A stretch of DNA of 12,179 nt from Marinosulfonomonas sp. (GCA_026989405.1 JALSJL010000386.1:1-12179); one strand, 5' to 3'. Counted from the first letter of the stretch, positions 1 through 8,198 are shown. Program-made: numbers and translations. The notes: a model not told the origin generated them from the sequence alone.

Positions 1-164
1 GGTTGGAATCAGAGCCAATTTCGCGGCCGCAATCGGCAAGGAATTGCCACCGCGGGCCAGCGGATTAGTTCCAAGACTGGATCAATCGTGAAGAACTGGT
101 GGCCATTGGCCATTCACCCGGCCGTGACAATCGGTTATGATAAAAGAAAAATGGAGCGAGGCAG
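1..164. other. left flank, possible 3' end of an upstream gene
   Basis: No gene can be assigned with confidence here. Reading frame 2 on the plus strand is open from the left edge to a TGA at 89-91 and uses mostly G/C third positions, so it could be the last 29 codons of an upstream gene; I do not recognise the peptide. Frame 1 is also open, up to a TGA at 166-168 that overlaps the next ATG, but its composition looks less protein-like. Two copies of TGGCCA lie at 100-105 and 107-112. I see no convincing -35/-10 pair for the following lipoprotein gene. Confidence 0.25.
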
Positions 165-749
165 ATGAGCAGAACCCTCCGCGCCGCCGTGTTGTTGATC
201 CTGGTCGCCGCCTGCGGCAGCGGCAACTATTCGGCGCCGCGCAACCTGGACAATGCGTGCAGCATTGTCAGCCAGCGGCCGTCCTATCTGAAGGCCATGA
301 AGAAATCCGAGCGCAAATGGGGCGTGCCGGTGCATGTCCAGATGGCAACCATCCATCAGGAAAGCAAATTCGTCGGCAATGCGCGCACGCCGCGCCAGTT
401 TGCCCTGGGGATCATTCCGGTTGGCCGGCAAAGCTCGGCCTATGGCTACAGCCAGGCGCTGGACGGCACCTGGGATGAATACCGCCGCGCGACCGGAAAC
501 CGGCGGGCCAGGCGTGACGACATCGACGATGCCGCCGATTTCATCGGGTGGTACATGGCGGGCTCGAATGCGCGGCTGGGAATTGCCAAGGACGACGCGC
601 AGAGCCAGTATCTTGCCTATCACGAGGGCCGCACCGGGTTTGCCCGCGGCTCGCACCGGTCAAAAGGCTGGTTGATGGATGTTTCGCGCGAGGTGGCATC
701 GCGTGCCCAACGCTATGACACCCAGCTGCAGAGTTGCGGCAAGGTCTGA
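165..749 (+). CDS. SLT-like lipoprotein, putative lytic transglycosylase
   Basis: This is a 194-residue predicted lipoprotein. Residues 1-16 form a signal peptide (basic MSRTLR, then a hydrophobic core) ending in a lipobox VAAC, with Cys17 as the lipidation site. The rest resembles the SLT lysozyme-like fold: a glutamate in the IHQESKF stretch (Glu66) sits where the catalytic acid of lytic transglycosylases lies, AYGYSQ (92-97) corresponds to the G-L-M-Q type motif, and YHEG (152-155) to the usual Y-N-A-G motif. Members of this fold cleave peptidoglycan glycan strands in the periplasm. Cys32 and Cys191 could form a disulfide. The ATG at 165 is preceded by a GGAGCGAGG purine tract at 153-161. 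The stop codon touches the stop codon of lolA on the other strand. The motifs deviate from classical SLT, so activity is inferred; a non-enzymatic wall-binding lipoprotein is the alternative. Confidence 0.8.
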   Translation: MSRTLRAAVLLILVAACGSGNYSAPRNLDNACSIVSQRPSYLKAMKKSERKWGVPVHVQMATIHQESKFVGNARTPRQFALGIIPVGRQSSAYGYSQALDGTWDEYRRATGNRRARRDDIDDAADFIGWYMAGSNARLGIAKDDAQSQYLAYHEGRTGFARGSHRSKGWLMDVSREVASRAQRYDTQLQSCGKV

Positions 750-1352
750 TCAGAAACCGCGTTTTTGCATTTCCCGGTCGATGTTGAACAGGCTGGTGTG
801 CAGTTTGCCGCCCAGTTTCATGTCGCCAAGGATCACGGTCGTGCGCTGGCCGGTGCCGTCTTCGACGATCCACTGGCGCAACTGGACGGGGTTGCCGGTA
901 AAGACCAGATGCAGGCTGCCATAGTCGGGGTGCTTGGGGTCCTGGGCGACAACGGTCGTGGTCTTGCCATCTGAGGTATGGCCGACAACCATCCTGGCGC
1001 GCGTCAGGTCGACCTTGTCGGCAAGGATCAGGTTCAGCGGCGTGCGCACCAGCGGGAAGCGTTCGGGCGGCTCGTTCGACTTGGCGTCGAACACCGCCAC
1101 GCGGCCCTGCCCGGCCAGCACGAGGGCTGCGTCAGGCGGGTCGTATTCAAAGCGGATGCGGCCGGGACGCCGGATCAGCAACTTGCCGGTCGCAATCGTT
1201 CCGTCGTCGTTGATCTGGGTAAAATCCGCTTCGGCCGTTCTGATCGCGTTCAGATAGGCGGAAATCTCTGCAAGCGACAATTTTGCGGCCTGGGCCGGGG
1301 CGGCCCACAGCGCAAGCGCCAGCGGGGCGAAAAGCATGGTGCGTCTGTTCAT
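750..1352 (-). CDS. lolA: outer-membrane lipoprotein carrier protein LolA
   Basis: LolA is the periplasmic chaperone that takes lipoproteins released by LolCDE at the inner membrane and delivers them to the outer membrane. The protein has 200 residues, normal for the family. It begins with a signal peptide (MNRRTM, a hydrophobic stretch, cleavage near APAQA at about residue 22). The mature part shows the family pattern: an early ADFTQ segment, a GKLLIRRPGRIRFEY strand pair, RTPLNLIL, and a C-terminal series of strands. It is the last gene of the aminotransferase-ftsK-lolA cluster, 68 bp after ftsK. The frame stays open upstream into ftsK, but the signal peptide fixes the start near 1352. The GAGG at 1355-1358 is only 2 nt from this ATG, so Met6 (start at 1337) remains possible although it lacks its own ribosome site. 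Confidence 0.93.
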   Translation of the reverse strand: MNRRTMLFAPLALALWAAPAQAAKLSLAEISAYLNAIRTAEADFTQINDDGTIATGKLLIRRPGRIRFEYDPPDAALVLAGQGRVAVFDAKSNEPPERFPLVRTPLNLILADKVDLTRARMVVGHTSDGKTTTVVAQDPKHPDYGSLHLVFTGNPVQLRQWIVEDGTGQRTTVILGDMKLGGKLHTSLFNIDREMQKRGF

Positions 1353-1420
1353 GGCCTCAACATAGCCATTGGCCGCCGTCTTCGCATCTCGCCGCCCTTC
1401 ACAAACACGCGACCATCCGC

Positions 1421-4243
1421 CTATTGCTGCTCGGGGATCAGGATCTCGCGTTTGCCGACATGGTTGGCCGGCGACACAAGCCCCTGGTCTTCCATCTGTT
1501 CCACAAGCCGCGCGGCCTTGTTGTAGCCGATCGCCAGCTTGCGCTGGATATAGGAGGTCGAGCATTTGCGGTCGCGCGCGACGATGGCAACGGCCTGGTC
1601 ATACAGCGCGTCTTCGCCGGTGGTGTTGCCGCCCAGCCCGAGCACCAGGTCGATGTCGCTTTCCTTGTCGTCGTCCGGGCCATCGACCACGCCGCCGATA
1701 TAGTCGGGCGGGCCGTAGGCCTTGAGGTGGTTGACGATTTCCTCGACCTCCTCGTCGCTGACGAAGGGGCCGTGCACCCGGGTGATCTTGGCGCCGCCCG
1801 CCATATACAGCATGTCGCCCATGCCCAGAAGCTGTTCGGCGCCCTGTTCGCCCAGGATAGTGCGGCTGTCGACCTTGGAGGTCACCTGAAAGCTGATCCG
1901 GGTCGGGAAGTTGGCCTTGATCGTGCCGGTGATCACATCGACCGAGGGACGCTGCGTGGCCATGATCAGGTGGATGCCCGAGGCCCGCGCCATCTGCGCA
2001 AGCCGCTGGATGCAGGCTTCGATTTCCTTGCCGGCGACCATCATCAGGTCGGCCATCTCATCGACGATGACCACGATATAGGGCAGTCGCTCGGGCTGGA
2101 ATTCTTCGGTTTCGAAGACCGGATCGCCGGTGTCGTCGTCAAATCCGGTCTGCACCGTGCGGCTGAACATCTCATTCTTGCGCAGGGCTTCGTCGACCCG
2201 GCCGTTATACCCTTCGATGTTGCGCACGCCCATCTTGGACATCTTGCGATAGCGGTCTTCCATTTCCCCGACGACCCATTTCAGGGCCACAACGGCCTTT
2301 TTCGGGTCGGTGACAACGGGCGAAAGCAGGTGTGGGATGCCGTCATAGACTGACAGTTCCAGCATCTTCGGGTCGATCATGATCAGCCGGCATTCGTCCG
2401 GCGTCAGCTTGTAGAGCAGGCTCAGGATCATCGTGTTGATGGCGACGGATTTGCCGGAACCGGTTGTTCCCGCAATCAGCAGGTGGGGCATCTTGGCAAG
2501 CGAGGCCACCACCGGGTCGCCGCCGATGTCCTTGCCCAGCGCCAGCGGCAGCTTCATGTTGCTGTCGCCGAAATCACGGGTCGAGAGAATTTCGCGCAGC
2601 ATCACCTTTTCGCGGGTCTCGTTCGGCAGTTCGATGCCGATGACCGAGCGCCCCGGCACGGTGGACACCCGCGCCGACAGCGCCGACATGGATCGCGCAA
2701 TATCGTCGGAAAGCCCGATCACCCGGCTGGCCTTCAGGCCCGGCGCCGGCTCGAGCTCATACATGGTGACGACGGGTCCGGGGCGGACCGAAACGATTTC
2801 GCCCTTCACGCCATAGTCATCAAGAACCGATTCCAGCATGCGGGCGTTTTCTTCCAGCGCTTCGTCCGACAGGTGCTGGCGCTCGATGCTTTCTGCATCG
2901 GACAAAAGGCCCAGCGGCGGCAACTCATAGTCGCTCTGGCGTTCTTCGAACTGCAGGGCGGGCTGGGCCTCTTCCCTGGCCCGGCGCGAAGGTTGCGCCG
3001 GTTTTTTGGGCGGATGCTGAACGACCGTCCTGGGCGCCGGCGCCTGTGCGGCCGGCGGCGGCGGCATCTGCGCCATGTCGGGCGGCGTCGGAACCGCTTC
3101 GTCGGCAGCGCGGGGCTGCTCGAGAATGATCGGCTGGGGGCCACGCGGATGGCGGGTGCGCAACGGCGGTTCCTGGCGCGGCGTCGGTTCTGGCTGCGCA
3201 GCCTGCTGCTGGCTGACCCGGTTCTTGATGATCTGGGCGATCTTGGCCTTGATCTCGGGGTTTCCGATGTCCTCTGCCGGCAGGGAGTCTTCGGCCTCGG
3301 CCGGTGCTGCATCTGCCTTGCGCTTGAGCAGTGACGGGATGCGCCCCAGCAGTCCCGGGCTGGCTTCCGGCTGCATGGACTGCACGGCTGCCTCGGCTGC
3401 CATGGTTGGCTCGGCCCGAAGGATACTGGCGTTTTCGCCCGGCCCGGCCGCTGTTCTGCGCACGACCGGCTGGGTTGCCCGCAGCCCGGCGACGCTGACC
3501 TCGGCCGGTTGCGCCATCTTCATTTCGCGCTTTTGCTGGCGCCGCTGCGCCTGACGTTCAAGCAGCGTTCGGGTGCCGGCAACCGTGCCCTGCGCGCCCA
3601 GCCCCAACATGCGCATGAGGGCGGCATAAAGCATGATCACGCCATAGAGCAGAAACCGTCCGATGCGCCGTAGTTCTTCCTTTGTGGCGCCCAGCACGAA
3701 CAAGGCCATGGCGACCATCGCGACCGCCATGAACAGCGACATGACTTTCAGGCCCATCGTGGCCTTGATCGGGATCACGCCCAGAACCGCGCCAAGCACC
3801 GTGTCGCCGAACAGCCCGCCAAGCCCGAACGAATGGGTCCAGCCCGACCCCGGCACCAGTGTCGATGCGTAAACCGATGCCATCGCAATCGCGATTGGCG
3901 CGAAGATGATCCGTGAAAGCGCGCGTTCTTCGCCGAAGTGAAAGACGAACCGCAAGCCCCAGACCGCAAGCACAAGGCTGATCGCCCAGGCCCCCATGCC
4001 GGCGATGATGATCATCGGCGACGCCAGCGAGGCGCCAAAGCGGCCCAGCATGTTTTGCGCCGGTTTGTCGGTGACCGACAGCCAGCTTGGGTCATCCGGG
4101 TTGTAGGACCACAAGATCATGCCCACCAGAACGGCAACGATCAACATCGCGAACCCGATCAGTTCCTTGCCGCGCCTTTCGATCAGCGCCTGCGTGTTGC
4201 TGTCAAACAGCGGATCGCGTTGTCTTGCCTGGTATGATGCCAT
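1421..4243 (-). CDS. ftsK: DNA translocase FtsK
   Basis: FtsK is the septal, membrane-anchored DNA pump that clears chromosome termini from the division plane and activates XerCD at dif. The product has 940 residues. Four clear membrane segments lie near residues 28-46, 75-97, 111-130 and 165-186, with a possible fifth at 196-212. A Pro/Gln/Ala-rich linker follows to about residue 450. The RecA-like motor has Walker A GTTGSGKS at 592-599 (Lys598) and Walker B IVDEMAD with Asp728-Glu729, followed by the MATQRPSVDVITG segment. The C-terminal winged-helix gamma domain (about 876-940) is intact and should read KOPS sites and contact XerD. The start has a GGTAAGGAACGG stretch upstream. The gene begins 12 bp after the aminotransferase stop, so the two are very probably cotranscribed, and lolA follows. 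No motif is missing. Confidence 0.98.
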   Translation of the reverse strand: MASYQARQRDPLFDSNTQALIERRGKELIGFAMLIVAVLVGMILWSYNPDDPSWLSVTDKPAQNMLGRFGASLASPMIIIAGMGAWAISLVLAVWGLRFVFHFGEERALSRIIFAPIAIAMASVYASTLVPGSGWTHSFGLGGLFGDTVLGAVLGVIPIKATMGLKVMSLFMAVAMVAMALFVLGATKEELRRIGRFLLYGVIMLYAALMRMLGLGAQGTVAGTRTLLERQAQRRQQKREMKMAQPAEVSVAGLRATQPVVRRTAAGPGENASILRAEPTMAAEAAVQSMQPEASPGLLGRIPSLLKRKADAAPAEAEDSLPAEDIGNPEIKAKIAQIIKNRVSQQQAAQPEPTPRQEPPLRTRHPRGPQPIILEQPRAADEAVPTPPDMAQMPPPPAAQAPAPRTVVQHPPKKPAQPSRRAREEAQPALQFEERQSDYELPPLGLLSDAESIERQHLSDEALEENARMLESVLDDYGVKGEIVSVRPGPVVTMYELEPAPGLKASRVIGLSDDIARSMSALSARVSTVPGRSVIGIELPNETREKVMLREILSTRDFGDSNMKLPLALGKDIGGDPVVASLAKMPHLLIAGTTGSGKSVAINTMILSLLYKLTPDECRLIMIDPKMLELSVYDGIPHLLSPVVTDPKKAVVALKWVVGEMEDRYRKMSKMGVRNIEGYNGRVDEALRKNEMFSRTVQTGFDDDTGDPVFETEEFQPERLPYIVVIVDEMADLMMVAGKEIEACIQRLAQMARASGIHLIMATQRPSVDVITGTIKANFPTRISFQVTSKVDSRTILGEQGAEQLLGMGDMLYMAGGAKITRVHGPFVSDEEVEEIVNHLKAYGPPDYIGGVVDGPDDDKESDIDLVLGLGGNTTGEDALYDQAVAIVARDRKCSTSYIQRKLAIGYNKAARLVEQMEDQGLVSPANHVGKREILIPEQQ

Positions 4244-4255
4244 CGGTTCCGTTCC

Positions 4256-5440
4256 TTACCCGTATAGACAGTCGCGCAGCCGGGGCAGCGCGTCCTGCAA
4301 TTCTTCCCTTGGGGCCACAAGCGCGGCCCGCACATATCCCTTGCCGGGGTTGTCTGCGTTCACATCGCGGCTGAGATAGGCGCCCGGCAGCGCCCGGATG
4401 CCGGTTTCACGCCAGAGCCTGAGCACCGCAGCCTCGCCATCTTCGACCGGCAGCCACAGGAAAAACCCGGCCTGCGGCGGCTGGTAGCCCTGGATCGGGG
4501 CGAACACATCATCCGACAAGGCGTATTTCTCGGCATATAGCGCGCGGTTGGCCGCAACATGGGCGTCGTCAGCCCAGAGCTTTTCGGACACCCGCTGCAA
4601 CGGCAAAGGCAGCGGCGCGCCGGCGTAGTTGCGCAACTGCTTGATCCGGCGCACACTTTCCGGCCCGCCCGCGACAAAACCCGAGCGCAGCCCCGGTAGG
4701 TTCGAGCGCTTGGACAGCGAATGGAATGCAAGGACCCGCTCGGGGTCGGCGCCGGTTTCGGCGGCGACCTCCAGGATGCCCGGCGGCGGCGTGTCGCGGT
4801 AGATTTCGCTGTAGCATTCATCGGCAAAAATGCGGAAATCATGCTTTTCGGCCAACCCCAGCAGGTCTTGAAGATAGCCACGCTCCGCCACCGCGCCCTG
4901 CGGGTTCGACGGGCTGCAGATATAGGCAACCTCGACCCGGTTCAGCGTTTGCGCATCAAGGGCGGTGTAGTCGGGCAAAAAGCCGGTGGCCGCGGTGGCC
5001 GGCACGAAAACCGGCCTTGCGCCCACGGCGTGCGCGGCCACGGCATAGACCTGGTAAAACGGGTTGGGGATCAGAACGGCGGGTTGCTTGCCGCCGGCGG
5101 TCGTTTCCGGGCACAGCGCCAGGCAGGCGTTGAACAGGCCTTCGCGGCTGCCGTTCAGGGCCATGATCTGCGTCGCCGCATCCAGCCTGACGCCGTAGCG
5201 GCGCGCAACCCAGCCTGCAATCGCGTCCAGAAGTTCCGGCGAGCCTTCGTTTGGCGGGTATTTCCCGAATTCTCCGGCATGTTCGGAAATGATCGTCGAC
5301 ACCCAGTCCGGGAAGGCGTGCCTTGGCTCTCCGATCGACATATGCACGACCTCGCCGCCCGGCTCATGGGCGTCGAGAAGCCTCCGCAGGCGCGGAAACG
5401 CATATTCTGGCAGGTTCGAAAACCGCTCGGGAAACACCAT
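4256..5440 (-). CDS. class I/II PLP-dependent aminotransferase, DapC-like
   Basis: This is a 394-residue fold-type I aminotransferase. Visible landmarks are KYPPNEGSPELLDAI near the N-terminus, NPFYQVY, the SPSNPQG loop whose Asn contacts PLP, DECYSEIY whose Asp pairs with the pyridine nitrogen, the Schiff-base lysine in SLSKRSN (Lys244), the phosphate-binding arginine region NLPGLRSGF, and a C-terminal GYVRAAL whose Arg would bind the substrate carboxylate. Related Rhodobacteraceae proteins are often annotated as succinyldiaminopimelate transaminase (DapC, lysine and cell-wall precursor synthesis); substrate cannot be read from sequence. I chose the ATG at 5440 rather than the in-frame ATG at 5464, because GAGG (5446-5449) is 5 nt from it and a promoter candidate would leave only about 12 nt before 5464. 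It heads the cluster with ftsK and lolA. Confidence 0.9.
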   Translation of the reverse strand: MVFPERFSNLPEYAFPRLRRLLDAHEPGGEVVHMSIGEPRHAFPDWVSTIISEHAGEFGKYPPNEGSPELLDAIAGWVARRYGVRLDAATQIMALNGSREGLFNACLALCPETTAGGKQPAVLIPNPFYQVYAVAAHAVGARPVFVPATAATGFLPDYTALDAQTLNRVEVAYICSPSNPQGAVAERGYLQDLLGLAEKHDFRIFADECYSEIYRDTPPPGILEVAAETGADPERVLAFHSLSKRSNLPGLRSGFVAGGPESVRRIKQLRNYAGAPLPLPLQRVSEKLWADDAHVAANRALYAEKYALSDDVFAPIQGYQPPQAGFFLWLPVEDGEAAVLRLWRETGIRALPGAYLSRDVNADNPGKGYVRAALVAPREELQDALPRLRDCLYG

Positions 5441-5445
5441 TACTG

Positions 5446-5449
5446 CCTC
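5446..5449 (-). promoter_or_regulatory. ribosome binding site deciding the aminotransferase start
   Basis: GAGG on the minus strand, 5 nt before the ATG at 5440. The alternative ATG at 5464 has only a GGGGCGAA stretch in front of it. This supports the shorter 394-residue protein. Confidence 0.55.
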
Positions 5450-5482
5450 GTTTGTCGGGGTCATTTCGCCCCGTTTGCACCG

Positions 5483-5511
5483 AAGATAGCCGCTCGGGCC
5501 GCGACGGTCCA
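5483..5511 (-). promoter_or_regulatory. candidate sigma-70-type promoter for aminotransferase-ftsK-lolA
   Basis: On the minus strand, TGGACC (5506-5511) and TATCTT (5483-5488) are separated by exactly 17 bp. Each matches four of six consensus positions (TTGACA, TATAAT). Transcription would begin near 5476, giving a leader of about 36 nt to the preferred start. The call rests on pattern alone. Confidence 0.4.
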
Positions 5512-5557
5512 GAAAAACGCTGCAAAAATGGGCGCTTGGGGGGCCGGTCTGTTGCTT

Positions 5558-6889
5558 TTAGGCCAGAGCGGCCTCGGCAGCGGCCCCCAGGCGTAGCAGC
5601 CGCTCTTCGGCCCGCGGCGGCGCGAGCAGCATCAGCCCGGTTGAAGGCACCCCCGTCGGGAGGGTCAACCCACTGCAATCAAAGAGATTTCCGATCCGCG
5701 TGTTGCGCAGGGCCAGCAGGTTCTCGGTGACATAATAGGTTTCATCCGCCGCCACGCGTTCCAGATTTGGCGCAAGGGTCGCGGATGTGGGCATGAGCAC
5801 GGCGTCATGGCCCGCAACCGCCCGGTTCCAACCGGCGCGCAGCTCTTTCAGCCTTTGCCAGGCGCGCACCACCTCGACCCCGGAATAGTCCAGCCCGGTG
5901 CGAAAACGCTCAAGGATCGCCGAATACATCTTTTCCGGGGCGGCTTCGATTTCATCCTGCCAGGTCGCATAGGCTTCGGGCGTGTATAGCGCGCCGGCCA
6001 GGGCCAGGGCTTCTTCCACGCCATCGACCTTGCCGGTTTCGATGATCGCCCCGGCGGCGCTCAGCCGTTCGACCGCGCGCTCGAAGCCTTGCAGGGGCTC
6101 GGCGCGCACATCCTCCATCGCGACATTTTCAAGGATCAGAAATCGCGTGCCTTTCAGGCTGACGCCCTGCAGATCGGCCGCCTTGCCGCCTTCCAGTGCC
6201 GCCAGCATCAGGGCCGCATCTTCGACAGACCGGCACAGCGGGCCAACCGTGTCAAAGCTCGCGACAAGCGGCACGACGCCCCGCAGCGACAGCCGACCCG
6301 AGGTGGTTTTCAGCCCGACAAGATCGTTCCACGCCGCCGGAATGCGCACCGAGCCGCCGGTGTCCGAGCCGACGGCAACCGGGGCCAGGTCGAACGCCAC
6401 GCTGGTTGCCGCCCCGGAAGACGAGCCGCCGGGCACCGCATCCGGGTCATTCACGCAGGGCGGTGTGGCGGTGATCGGGTTGTAGCCGAGGCCAGAAAAC
6501 GCCAGTTCCGACATGTGCGTCTTGCCCAGGCAGACAAGGCCAAGCCGCGTCGCATTTTCCAGCACCTCGGCGTCACGCGCGGGCACCCGGCCCGCCAGCA
6601 GGGCCGAGCCTGCCTCGGTCACGACACCGGCCGTGTCGAACAGGTCTTTCCAGGAAACCGGCACGCCATCGAGCGGCGACAACCGGTGCCCGGCACCCGC
6701 CCGTTGCGCAGCAGCCGCAGCCTCGGCGCGGGCGCGCTCGGGGGTGGTTCGGGCATAGATCCTGTCCGCCAGGGGGTGCGCCGCAATGGCCTCAAGACAG
6801 CTTTCGGTCAGCGCCACCGGGTCGATCCTGCCCGCGCCGATTTCGCGACCAAGCTCTGCCGCCGTCATTTTCAGCCAGTTTGCCGCCAT
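5558..6889 (-). CDS. amidase (amidase-signature family)
   Basis: This is a 443-residue amidase-signature hydrolase. These cytoplasmic enzymes hydrolyse C-N amide bonds with a Ser-cisSer-Lys triad. All three residues are visible: Lys81 in SWKDLFD, Ser156 in the glycine/serine-rich GGSSSGAA loop, and the nucleophile Ser180 in GSDTGGSVRIPA, with the expected 24-residue spacing between the two serines. The family includes GatA, fatty-acid amide hydrolase and many catabolic amidases. No gatB or gatC is nearby, so a role in tRNA amidation is unlikely; the substrate is unknown. The frame continues upstream to 6997, but the ATG at 6889 has AAAGGG (6896-6901) 6 nt away and the preceding residues do not resemble the family, so I start there. 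It is transcribed divergently from the UbiH-family gene. Confidence 0.93.
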   Translation of the reverse strand: MAANWLKMTAAELGREIGAGRIDPVALTESCLEAIAAHPLADRIYARTTPERARAEAAAAAQRAGAGHRLSPLDGVPVSWKDLFDTAGVVTEAGSALLAGRVPARDAEVLENATRLGLVCLGKTHMSELAFSGLGYNPITATPPCVNDPDAVPGGSSSGAATSVAFDLAPVAVGSDTGGSVRIPAAWNDLVGLKTTSGRLSLRGVVPLVASFDTVGPLCRSVEDAALMLAALEGGKAADLQGVSLKGTRFLILENVAMEDVRAEPLQGFERAVERLSAAGAIIETGKVDGVEEALALAGALYTPEAYATWQDEIEAAPEKMYSAILERFRTGLDYSGVEVVRAWQRLKELRAGWNRAVAGHDAVLMPTSATLAPNLERVAADETYYVTENLLALRNTRIGNLFDCSGLTLPTGVPSTGLMLLAPPRAEERLLRLGAAAEAALA

Positions 6890-6909
6890 GATCTGCCCTT
6901 TCGTGTTCT

Positions 6910-6928
6910 GGCGCGACGGTAACGCGCC
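6910..6928. repeat. inverted repeat in the divergent amidase/ubiH spacer
   Basis: A perfect dyad with 6-bp arms GGCGCG and CGCGCC separated by 7 bp lies in the 82-bp spacer between two divergent genes, about 20 bp upstream of the amidase ATG. It could be an operator or a hairpin. Arms of this length can occur by chance in GC-rich DNA. Confidence 0.3.
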
Positions 6929-6937
6929 GCGCGGGCA

Positions 6938-6965
6938 TGGACAATCCCGCAACAGGCGCGATAAC
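6938..6965 (+). promoter_or_regulatory. candidate promoter for the UbiH-family gene
   Basis: TGGACA (6938-6943) and GATAAC (6960-6965) are separated by 16 bp and match five and four of six consensus positions. The predicted start of transcription falls at about 6972, the A of the ATG, which would give a leaderless mRNA. Consistent with this, the bases before the ATG hold no usable Shine-Dalgarno sequence. Confidence 0.35.
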
Positions 6966-6971
6966 TGAAGC

Positions 6972-8198
6972 ATGGCGCAGGATTCTGATATCATCATCGC
7001 CGGCGGCGCGTTGAACGGTTCGGCCCTGGCACTGGCGCTGGCCGGGTCAGGGCTGAGCGTGAGCGTGGTTGACCCGGTGGCGCCCGCCGACCAGGCGGCA
7101 GACGGGTTTGACGGGCGCGGCTATGCGCTGGCGCTGACGTCGCAGCGGCTTTTGCAGGCCATTGGCGTCTGGGGCAATGTCGCCGAACACGCGCAACCGC
7201 TGCTGGAAATCAAGATCACCGACGGGCGCGCGGGCGAAGGGCCTTCGCCGTTCGTGCTCGAATTCGATCATGCCGAAATCGAAGAAGGTCCGATGGGGTA
7301 TATGGTCGAAGACCGATACCTGCGCCGCGCCCTGTCCGCGGCGCTGGAAACCAACCCGCGCATCGCGCTGGTGACCGGCGACAAGGTGGTTGAACAACGC
7401 GTCGGGCCGGGCCGTGTTGCCGCCGTGCTCGCGTCGGGAAGAACGCTGAACGGGGCTGTGCTGGTCGGGTGTGACGGGCGACGCTCTCAGGTTGCCACGC
7501 GCGCCGGGATCAAGCGCAGCGGGTGGGATTATGGGCAGACCGCGCTGGTCTGCGCCATCTCGCATGAGCGCCCGCACCACGGTATCGCGCATCAGTTCTT
7601 CATGCCGCCCGGCCCGCTGGCCATCCTGCCGTTGCCGGGCAACCAGAGCTCGATCGTCTGGACCGAAAGCCACGACGAAGCGGCCCGGATCAACGCGCTC
7701 GGCGACGCGGCCTACCTGGATGTGCTGCGCCCGAGGTTCGGCGATTTCCTGGGCGAGATCAGCCTTGCCGGGGCGCGGTTCACCTATCCGCTGAACCTGA
7801 CCATCGCCAACAGTTTCGTGGCCGAGCGGGTGGCGCTGGTCGGTGACGCCGCGCACGGGATGCACCCGATTGCCGGCCAGGGGCTGAATGCCGGGCTCAA
7901 GGACGTCGCGGCACTGGCCGAGGTTCTGGCGCTGGCCAAACGGCGCGGCGAAGACATTGGCCGGATCGACGTGCTGGAGCGCTACCAACGCTGGCGGAGG
8001 TTCGATGTCATGACGCTTGCGGCGGCGACCGATGCAGTCAACAAGCTGTTTTCCAACGACAACTCCCTGATCCGCCTGGGGCGCGACCTGGGGCTGGGCG
8101 TGGTCAACGCGCTGCCGGGATTGCGGCGCAGCTTCATCCGAGAAGCTGCCGGTCTGACCGGAGAACTGCCAAGACTGCTGCAGGGGCGCGCCGTCTGA
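6972..8198 (+). CDS. UbiH/UbiF/COQ6-family FAD-dependent ubiquinone-biosynthesis hydroxylase
   Basis: This 408-residue flavoprotein monooxygenase should hydroxylate the aromatic ring of a ubiquinone precursor at the membrane face using O2, FAD and NAD(P)H. Landmarks are an N-terminal Rossmann stretch with the dinucleotide motif at residues 11-16, a mid-protein DG motif in VGCDGRRSQVATRAG, and the strongly conserved FAD ribityl-binding motif VALVGDAAHGMHPIAGQGLNAGLKD split across the GD box. A C-terminal region rich in Leu and Arg follows. Length is typical of the family. In the first motif the middle glycine of GxGxxG is Ala13 (GGALNG). Alphaproteobacterial members of this family (UbiH, UbiF, UbiL, UbiM) differ in which ring carbon they modify, so I give no symbol. 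It converges on the Trm112 gene with a 4-bp gap. Confidence 0.92.
   Translation: MAQDSDIIIAGGALNGSALALALAGSGLSVSVVDPVAPADQAADGFDGRGYALALTSQRLLQAIGVWGNVAEHAQPLLEIKITDGRAGEGPSPFVLEFDHAEIEEGPMGYMVEDRYLRRALSAALETNPRIALVTGDKVVEQRVGPGRVAAVLASGRTLNGAVLVGCDGRRSQVATRAGIKRSGWDYGQTALVCAISHERPHHGIAHQFFMPPGPLAILPLPGNQSSIVWTESHDEAARINALGDAAYLDVLRPRFGDFLGEISLAGARFTYPLNLTIANSFVAERVALVGDAAHGMHPIAGQGLNAGLKDVAALAEVLALAKRRGEDIGRIDVLERYQRWRRFDVMTLAAATDAVNKLFSNDNSLIRLGRDLGLGVVNALPGLRRSFIREAAGLTGELPRLLQGRAV

Noticed and set aside
1105..1112. GGGCAGGG on the minus strand, a match to the FtsK-orienting KOPS motif next to ftsK
   Set aside because: A single 8-mer with one free position is expected several times by chance in 12 kb of GC-rich DNA; it only has meaning from genome-wide strand skew.
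1283..2353. Long plus-strand open frame (356 codons) opposite ftsK
   Set aside because: It lies antisense to the ftsK motor domain, its residues are His/Asp/Gly-rich as expected from reverse reading of GC-biased codons, and it has no recognisable domain.
5520..5557. Possible terminator after the amidase gene
   Set aside because: Runs of T are present on the minus strand, but I could not find a convincing GC stem directly before them.
6890..6997. Upstream in-frame extension of the amidase (36 extra residues)
   Set aside because: The extension crosses the divergent spacer and overlaps the UbiH-family gene, whereas the ATG at 6889 has a good ribosome site and begins family-like sequence.
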